The notes below the pieces were generated by a model. It was not told the DNA's origin. It made no database searches and saw nothing but the letters and a program-made list of their open reading frames with translations. A stretch of 26,244 nucleotides of DNA from JAPLKX01 sp035530195. GTDB lineage: Bacteria > Hydrogenedentota > Hydrogenedentia > Hydrogenedentales > SLHB01. The position numbers and the translations under genes are program-made. Location: the NCBI GenBank assembly GCA_035530195.1, contig DATKVG010000176.1, positions 1 through 26,244 on the forward strand. Reading direction: 5' to 3'. How positions within the stretch are numbered: position 1 is the stretch's first letter; each line of letters begins with the position of its first letter. Of the stretch, positions 21,846 through 26,244 are shown in pieces.

Positions 21846-22814
21846 ATGAAGAAGCTTAGTTTGTTAACGGTTGTGGCGCTGGCGGTTGCGCCCGTTGTGT
21901 TTGCGCAGGATGCCGCGCCGGAAAAGACCTATGCGGAGCGGCTCGGCTGGCCGGCGGGATCGCGTGTGGTGATATTCCACGTGGATGATTCGGGCATGTG
22001 CCATGACGCCAACATGGGCGCCAGCGACGCGCTCAGCAACGGCGTGGCAACGTCGACGAGCACGATGTTTCCGTGTGCGGCCGTGCCCGAATTCATGGAA
22101 CTGTGGAAAGCCAATCCAACCTGGGACGTGGGCGTCCACCTGACCATGACGGCGGAGTGGAAAAACTACCGGTGGGGCCCATTGGCGGGCAAAGAAACGG
22201 TCCCGGGGCTCGTGGACAAAGAAGGTTGCATGTGGCACAGCGTGATGCAGGTTATGAAAAGTGCGATGCCGGACGAAGTCGAGAAGGAAATCCGGGCGCA
22301 GGTGGACCGGTGCATGTCGTTCGGGATGAAACCGACGCACCTCGATTCGCACATGGGCACGCTGTTCGCGGACCCGCGGTACACGGAGCGGTACGTGAAG
22401 ATGGGCATCGAGTTGGGCATCCCGATCCTGATGCCGGGCGGCCACATGCAGTACGTCGCCCAGAACAACCCGCTTGCCAGCAAAATGGCCGGACCGGTGG
22501 CGCAGCAGCTTTGGGACGCAGGGTTGCCGGTGATTGATGATATCAACACGGGCGATTTCCCCAAGGGGGCGGCCAACAAAACCGAGCAGGTGTGCCAATT
22601 CCTGCGCGAAGTGAAACCGGGCATCACGTATTTCATCGTGCACTGCACGCGCCCGTCCGAATTGTTCCAGCACATCTCCGGATCCGGCGGCAATCGGCTG
22701 GCCGAGACCGAGGCGATGATTTCGCCGGAAGTCAGGAAAGTGGTCGAAGAAGAGGGGATTATTCTGACTACCTGGCGCGAACTCAAGGAGCGGCGAGATA
22801 AAGTCAGGCCGTAG
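21846..22814 (+). CDS. secreted ChbG/YdjC-family deacetylase, copy 2
   Basis: 322 residues, starting 28 bases after copy 1. AAAGGA 9 nt upstream favours this ATG over one six codons earlier. The signal peptide ends near VFAQ (residues 17-21). Motifs match copy 1: HVDD at 45-48, GVHLTMTAEW, THLDSHMGTLFADPRY and FIVHCTRPSE. By eye the two share about half of their residues, with the same length and no large gap, so they arose by tandem duplication and then diverged. Differences cluster in loops, such as CAAVPEFMELW against CPWVSEYAHHV, that could alter substrate choice. A bidirectional terminator follows. Confidence 0.87.
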   Translation: MKKLSLLTVVALAVAPVVFAQDAAPEKTYAERLGWPAGSRVVIFHVDDSGMCHDANMGASDALSNGVATSTSTMFPCAAVPEFMELWKANPTWDVGVHLTMTAEWKNYRWGPLAGKETVPGLVDKEGCMWHSVMQVMKSAMPDEVEKEIRAQVDRCMSFGMKPTHLDSHMGTLFADPRYTERYVKMGIELGIPILMPGGHMQYVAQNNPLASKMAGPVAQQLWDAGLPVIDDINTGDFPKGAANKTEQVCQFLREVKPGITYFIVHCTRPSELFQHISGSGGNRLAETEAMISPEVRKVVEEEGIILTTWRELKERRDKVRP

Positions 22815-22846
22815 GCTGGAGGACGTAGGAAGAGAAAAAGAAAAAC

Positions 22847-22896
22847 GGCGGCGGGTGGTTTTTGGGCTACCCGCCGCTGTTTACTTACTTCTTTTC
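22847..22896. terminator. bidirectional terminator between convergent genes
   Basis: An 11-bp stem (22847-22857 with 22869-22879, one G-U pair) with an 11-nt loop. The plus side is followed by a T-rich tract, and the minus side reads into a long T-rich tract (complement of AAGAGAAAAAGAAAAA). It serves the deacetylase genes and the opposing DUF1080 gene, whose stop lies just inside the plus-side tail. Confidence 0.8.
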
Positions 22897-23514
22897 GGAG
22901 CCCTCGGCGGCGGGTTTTATGGGCCGGATGCGGATGTTTCTATACCAGACCTTGCCGTGGTCGCCCTGCAGCATGAGCGGACCGGGATCCGTTACGCCGC
23001 CGGGCAGCGCGCCGCCCGTTAGTCCCGTAATCTTGACCTTGTCGTGGATGAGTTTCCCGTTGAGCTTGGCGGTCAGCGTGTCGCCGATAAAGGTGGTTTC
23101 GAGGACGTTCCATTCACCGGCTGGCTTGGATGCGTTTACGAGCGGGGCGTGTTGGCCGTAGATGCCGCCGTCGTCGCCGGTGGAGAGTTCGGTTTTGCCG
23201 AAGCTGTCGAGCACCTGCAACTCGATCCTACCGCGCAGATACACGCCGCTGTTGCCTTTGGGAACGGTTTTGTATTCGAGCTGGAGGTCGAAATCCTGGA
23301 ACTGCTCGGTGGTGGCGATATCTTTGTCTTTTGGCGTGTTGGTGATGGCGCCGTCTTCAACGACCCAATTGATTTTTTGGCCGGGACGCGCGTTGGTCCA
23401 GCCGGTGAGGTCCTTGCCGTTGAACAGGGTCTTCCAGGACGCATCATCAGCGGCAAACACTGAGAAGGCGGCAAGGCAACATGCGATTGCTGCAATTGAC
23501 ATCTTTTTCATCAT
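22885..23514 (-). CDS. secreted DUF1080 (3-keto-disaccharide hydrolase-like) protein
   Basis: 209 residues with a signal peptide (1-21, ending VFA) and one DUF1080 domain, a concanavalin-like beta-sandwich. Family landmarks are LFNGKDLTGW near 30-39, the strand with FDLQLEYKTVPKGNSGVYLRG near 74-94, GIYGQHAP near 117-124, GEWNVLE near 132-138, and the closing GPLMLQGDHGKVWYRNIRI. Some relatives cleave 3-keto-glucosides, and many in PVC bacteria are multi-copy with unknown substrates. AGGAGAGGA before the ATG is a good ribosome site. It is the last gene of a three-gene operon, 12 bases after the BNR_4 gene. Confidence 0.88.
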   Translation of the reverse strand: MMKKMSIAAIACCLAAFSVFAADDASWKTLFNGKDLTGWTNARPGQKINWVVEDGAITNTPKDKDIATTEQFQDFDLQLEYKTVPKGNSGVYLRGRIELQVLDSFGKTELSTGDDGGIYGQHAPLVNASKPAGEWNVLETTFIGDTLTAKLNGKLIHDKVKITGLTGGALPGGVTDPGPLMLQGDHGKVWYRNIRIRPIKPAAEGSEKK

Positions 23515-23526
23515 GAATTCCTCTCC

Positions 23527-24846
23527 TTATTCGTTCATAGAAGGTTGTTTGTTATCAGACTTCTTTACAACGTAGAGCATGGACGGCGGGGGCGGATCGC
23601 CCTCGCGCGGTCTGTCGCGGTTGGGCGGAAGCGTCATCCATTCCAGGGTGTACTGGGCATCCTGTTCGGTTGCACGGCCCAAATCGGACGCGCGGCGCAC
23701 TATCATGTTCCGGGCGATTTCCTGGTTGCCATCCATGGGCCTCCGGCGGGGTTCGCCGACAGGTTTCAGCGTTTCCTCGTCGAGCAGCAGTTCGATCGCG
23801 CCGTATTGGCTGTGTGTGCAGGTCTGTTTCAAGAGGCCTTGGCCGTGCGGCGCGACGCCGTTGATGCGGACCTCGAACACGATACAGCCGCCGCCGCTGA
23901 ACGCCCAGCGGTAATCCCAATTTGTGGCTTGCACGGATTTCCATGCGCCGTTTTCGAATCGGGCGTTGTAGATCTGCGTGAAGCCAGACTCGTCATACTT
24001 GTGGTAGCTGATGACTGGCCGTTGCTTAGAGTCAAACCCCAGCTTAACGTTGCCGTTGATAATGCCGCCGCCGGCAGGGACGGGATCGACAACGTCTGCG
24101 TTCTCCAGCGTGATTGGCAGGTCAAGCGGCTTGCCCGCGGCGGTCTCCCAGTGGACGAGGTCCGCGCTGCGGGCGTAGCAGGGATCGTGGTTGGACTCGC
24201 AGCCGGGGTTGTCGCGCCAGACCCAGCAGAGGTGGAACAGGCCGTCCGGTCCGCGGCGCGGCCCGTTCAAGTATGCGTTCATCTTTCCCTGGCCGGACGT
24301 GAGCGGCGTGTCCAGCAACCGCCGCCAGGATTTTGCTGGCTGGTTGTACACGTTGTAGATCTGGTCGCCTTTACCGCTCTGCCCGTCGCGGTACGTGAAG
24401 ATGAACGAGTTTTCCGGGCCGCGGAAAAAGTCGGGATATGTGACGCGGTCTTCCTTTTCGCCCACCATCGCGGCCCGCTCGAATGAATGGATGTCGAGCG
24501 GCCACGTGGTGCGGAAATAGACGAGCGGTTTCACGTGCATGTTGCCGCTGAGGTGGATGTATCCCTCGTCGTCGATGGCCATGGTGACGTAGTTGTGGCT
24601 ATCCCATCCGAGTTGCTCGGGCAGCTCGACGATGTCCCACTGGTGCGAGTCAAGCGCGCGGGCCGCTACCTTCATCCGTCGTTCAGCATCGTAGTAGGCT
24701 ACAAACTGCCGGTCGCCGTGGGTCAGCAGCGAGAAGCCGACCGGGTGGCCTGACCATACCGGCTCGACATTCACTCTTTCATCTGCAGGCGGGGCGCCTG
24801 CGCTACAAAGTGTGAGCGCCACGCTGAGCAGTACGGCTACGGGCAT
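23527..24846 (-). CDS. secreted BNR_4 repeat protein (beta-propeller)
   Basis: 439 residues with a signal peptide (1-18, ending SAGA) and a seven-bladed-propeller-type BNR_4 domain, shared with some polysaccharide lyases of the ulvan-lyase group. Landmarks are GHPVGFSLLTHGDRQFVAYY near 33-52, WDSHNYVTMAIDDEGYIHLS near 81-100, RVTYPDFF near 134-141 and SNHDPCYARSADLVHW near 219-233. The His, Tyr and Arg residues in these segments are plausible active-site groups, but I cannot prove lyase activity. GGAGG lies 7 nt before the ATG. Gaps of 18 and 12 bases to its neighbours mark a single operon with the two DUF1080 proteins. Part of the signal peptide is encoded by a palindromic repeat unit. Confidence 0.85.
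   Translation of the reverse strand: MPVAVLLSVALTLCSAGAPPADERVNVEPVWSGHPVGFSLLTHGDRQFVAYYDAERRMKVAARALDSHQWDIVELPEQLGWDSHNYVTMAIDDEGYIHLSGNMHVKPLVYFRTTWPLDIHSFERAAMVGEKEDRVTYPDFFRGPENSFIFTYRDGQSGKGDQIYNVYNQPAKSWRRLLDTPLTSGQGKMNAYLNGPRRGPDGLFHLCWVWRDNPGCESNHDPCYARSADLVHWETAAGKPLDLPITLENADVVDPVPAGGGIINGNVKLGFDSKQRPVISYHKYDESGFTQIYNARFENGAWKSVQATNWDYRWAFSGGGCIVFEVRINGVAPHGQGLLKQTCTHSQYGAIELLLDEETLKPVGEPRRRPMDGNQEIARNMIVRRASDLGRATEQDAQYTLEWMTLPPNRDRPREGDPPPPSMLYVVKKSDNKQPSMNE
24784..24812. repeat. REP-like unit inside the BNR_4 signal-peptide codons
   Basis: 29 bases matching 5573-5601 of the intergenic inverted repeat at 24 positions; all five differences are transitions. This copy forms a perfect 7-bp palindrome (GCAGGCG-GGG-CGCCTGC). 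It encodes about residues 12-21 of the BNR_4 protein, the end of its signal peptide. Confidence 0.5.
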
Positions 24847-24864
24847 TGCACGCCTCCGTGTGAC

Positions 24865-25974
24865 CTACCGGCCGGCCGGGTATTCCTGAATCACGATATT
24901 TTTGAACGACAGGTCGGTGGTCGGGTCGTGGCCCTGGAGGTGAATGGTGCCGGGGCCGGTGACGTAGCCTTCCTTGCCGTTGGATTCGGCAGAAACCGGG
25001 CGCATGTCAAGGTAGTCGCTGACCAGGTAGCCGTTGATGAAGATCGAGGTGTGGTTGCCGTTGGCGACGATCGTCTTGGTGAACCACTCGCCGTCGCTCG
25101 AGACGACTTTGCGGGCGGGCTGGTTGCCGTAATTGCCGCCGGTGCCGAAATCAACCGGTTTGTTACGGTTCTCGCCAACCCACTGGTTGCGCACCTGCGA
25201 CTCATAGCCCTTCCAGAACACGCCCACCGGCCCGCGGTAGAACACGCCGCTGTTGAGCTTCGAGCCGTTCGAGATGATGTCGATCTGGAACACGAAATCT
25301 TTGTAGGTGCCGGCGGTCTCGATTTGGCCGTTGCCGTTTTTGATGTTGATGGCGCCGTCAACAACCGTGAAGACGGACTTGTGCTCCGGGATGATGTTCC
25401 AGCCGGTAAGGTCGGCGCCGTTAAAAAGGGGTTTCATGTTGATTGGCCGCAGTTTCAGGCTGGCCAACTGGACCTCGCCGCCGCGCACCTTCTCGCCGCG
25501 GTTGTACGTGATGCCGATGAAACCGACGGGGCGTGAACCCGCCTGGACTTCAACCGGCTGGCCATCGAGCGTGGCCGTAATGGTGCCGCCCTCGGCCTTG
25601 ACGGCGAGTTCGCGCCAGGCCGGCTTGGTTTTTTCGGGTTCGCTGATCAGGATGACGGTGGACCCGTTTTCGCTGGGATGGCCTTCACTGCCCGCCCGGA
25701 GCAGCAACGCCGCCGACCAACCCGCCGCAACTTTCAACTTGGCCGTCAGTTCAAAATCGCCGTACTGGCTCGTGGTCGAAATCCACCCGCCCGAGCCTTT
25801 ACCGCTGACCAGATTGCCGTCCTGGACGGTCCAATCGACGTCGCCGTAGGGCGTCAAGCCGAACAGGGTCTCGTTGTCAAACAGGTTGATCCAAGAATCG
25901 GCAACGGCCTGGGGGACCATTGCGAATGCGGCCACGGCAACGGCCATGGCGGTCAGCATGAGTTTGGGGCGCAT
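24865..25974 (-). CDS. secreted protein with two DUF1080 domains
   Basis: 369 residues. AAGGAG before the ATG fixes the start; the frame runs 39 codons further upstream through non-coding-looking sequence. The signal peptide is residues 1-25 (ends AVA). Domain one, about 26-172, is a diverged DUF1080 (WINLFDNETLFGL, GGWISTTSQYGDFELTAKLKV). Domain two, about 178-367, is canonical (PLFNGADLTGWNII, FQIDIISNGSKLNSGVFYRG, GEWFTKTIVANG, GTIHLQGHDPTTDLSFKNI). It is the first gene of the operon with BNR_4 and single-DUF1080 genes. It probably binds or cleaves a sugar, with one domain possibly acting as a binding module. Confidence 0.85.
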   Translation of the reverse strand: MRPKLMLTAMAVAVAAFAMVPQAVADSWINLFDNETLFGLTPYGDVDWTVQDGNLVSGKGSGGWISTTSQYGDFELTAKLKVAAGWSAALLLRAGSEGHPSENGSTVILISEPEKTKPAWRELAVKAEGGTITATLDGQPVEVQAGSRPVGFIGITYNRGEKVRGGEVQLASLKLRPINMKPLFNGADLTGWNIIPEHKSVFTVVDGAINIKNGNGQIETAGTYKDFVFQIDIISNGSKLNSGVFYRGPVGVFWKGYESQVRNQWVGENRNKPVDFGTGGNYGNQPARKVVSSDGEWFTKTIVANGNHTSIFINGYLVSDYLDMRPVSAESNGKEGYVTGPGTIHLQGHDPTTDLSFKNIVIQEYPAGR

Positions 25975-26020
25975 GGGGTCTCTCCTTTTGCAAAGCTTCG
26001 ATTGATGAAAAACAGGATCG

Positions 26021-26049
26021 ATCATACACTTCGCCGGCGGCGTGGTCCA
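26021..26049 (-). promoter_or_regulatory. probable promoter of the DUF1080/BNR_4 operon
   Basis: On the minus strand, TGGACC (26049-26044), a 17-bp spacer, then TATGAT (26026-26021). The -35 matches 4 of 6 and the -10 matches 5 of 6. Transcription would begin near 26014, about 40 nt before the first ATG. Confidence 0.45.
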
Positions 26050-26116
26050 GCTTCCTGAAGCAATCATGGGGATGACCACTTGGGACGCCACTGGTTCCGA
26101 GCAAGGGGATCCTCAC

Positions 26117-26168
26117 GCCCTGCCATAAAGGGCCATGAAAAAAAGCCTTAGCCAGTGGCTGGCAGGGC
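26117..26168. repeat. imperfect inverted repeat in the right-hand intergenic region
   Basis: GCCCTGCCA (26117-26125) and TGGCAGGGC (26160-26168) are reverse complements flanking a smaller hairpin (GCCAG-TGG-CTGGC) and a run of seven As. GCCCTGCC occurs again at the extreme right end (26237-26244). A fragment of the intergenic repeat (CCATAAAGGG) lies inside. Confidence 0.45.
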
Positions 26169-26227
26169 TCAGGATGACAGGCTTTGGGGCGGGCTTTGGA
26201 TGACATGTTTTGATCTTGGTTTTCTTC

Positions 26228-26244
26228 CACAAAAAAGCCCTGCC
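26228..26244 (-). terminator. possible 3' half of a terminator cut by the window edge
   Basis: Read on the minus strand, the window begins GGCAGGGCTTTTTTG: a GC-rich arm followed by six Ts. The matching 5' arm would lie outside the window, ending a gene upstream on the same strand. Confidence 0.35.

Noticed and set aside
25975..26091. 39-codon N-terminal extension of the double-DUF1080 gene
   Set aside because: The internal ATG has AAGGAG and opens a signal peptide, while the extension crosses the likely promoter.

Overview
The window is GC-rich bacterial DNA with densely packed genes on both strands and no rRNA, tRNA or CRISPR. The gene set includes Tat-exported Gfo/Idh/MocA oxidoreductases, DUF1080 (3-keto-disaccharide hydrolase) proteins, BNR_4 proteins, secreted ChbG-type deacetylases, a fused MFS/spermidine-synthase and thrombospondin-type-3 surface proteins with a C-terminal LPAAG-helix-Arg tail. 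Together with dispersed intergenic palindromes, this suggests an uncultured PVC-like lineage, with Hydrogenedentota my best guess and Planctomycetota, Verrucomicrobiota or Lentisphaerota as alternatives. No phylogenetic marker is present, so this is inference.

Layout. 1-2.9 kb: a secreted glycoside-hydrolase-like protein (-) divergent from a Tat-signal oxidoreductase (+). 3.0-5.4 kb: menB (-), then a calcium-binding-repeat surface protein (+) that ends at a strong terminator beside a perfect 30-bp inverted repeat. 5.6-9.3 kb (-): a membrane-fused spermidine-synthase-like protein with a TPR tail, overlapping a lipoprotein-like nitrilase. 9.5-11.3 kb (-): a metallophosphoesterase coupled by TAATG to an RNA m5U methyltransferase. 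11.4-14.1 kb (-): a large secreted protein with a hydrolase-like front half and a beta-propeller back half. 14.2-16.0 kb (-): a cold-shock protein, and a coiled-coil protein ending in a GspE/MshE N-terminal domain; both have good sigma70-type promoters. 16.2-17.2 kb: a transposase pseudogene fusing an IS30-type HTH to the end of an IS4/IS1380-type DDE domain, preceded by a 28-bp hairpin built of tandem DnaA-box-like octamers.

17.5-20.7 kb (+) is a four-gene cassette with overlapping or tightly spaced genes: sodium/solute symporter, small two-helix membrane protein, TM-PASTA-TM protein, and an unrecognised basic protein. It is followed by two tandem secreted ChbG/YdjC-like deacetylases (20.9-22.8 kb), with a 14-bp palindrome in between that resembles a LacI-family operator. 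Converging on them from the right is a three-gene operon (26.0-22.9 kb, -): double-DUF1080, BNR_4 protein, single DUF1080. I read 17.5-26.0 kb as a carbohydrate-processing and uptake neighbourhood: secreted enzymes act on polysaccharide or amino-sugar material and the symporter cassette imports a product. The substrate cannot be told from sequence.

The points most worth a second look are the symporter/PASTA cassette, the transposase chimera with its hairpin, the palindromic repeat that appears to encode part of a signal peptide, and the standalone MshEN-like protein lacking the canonical arginines.
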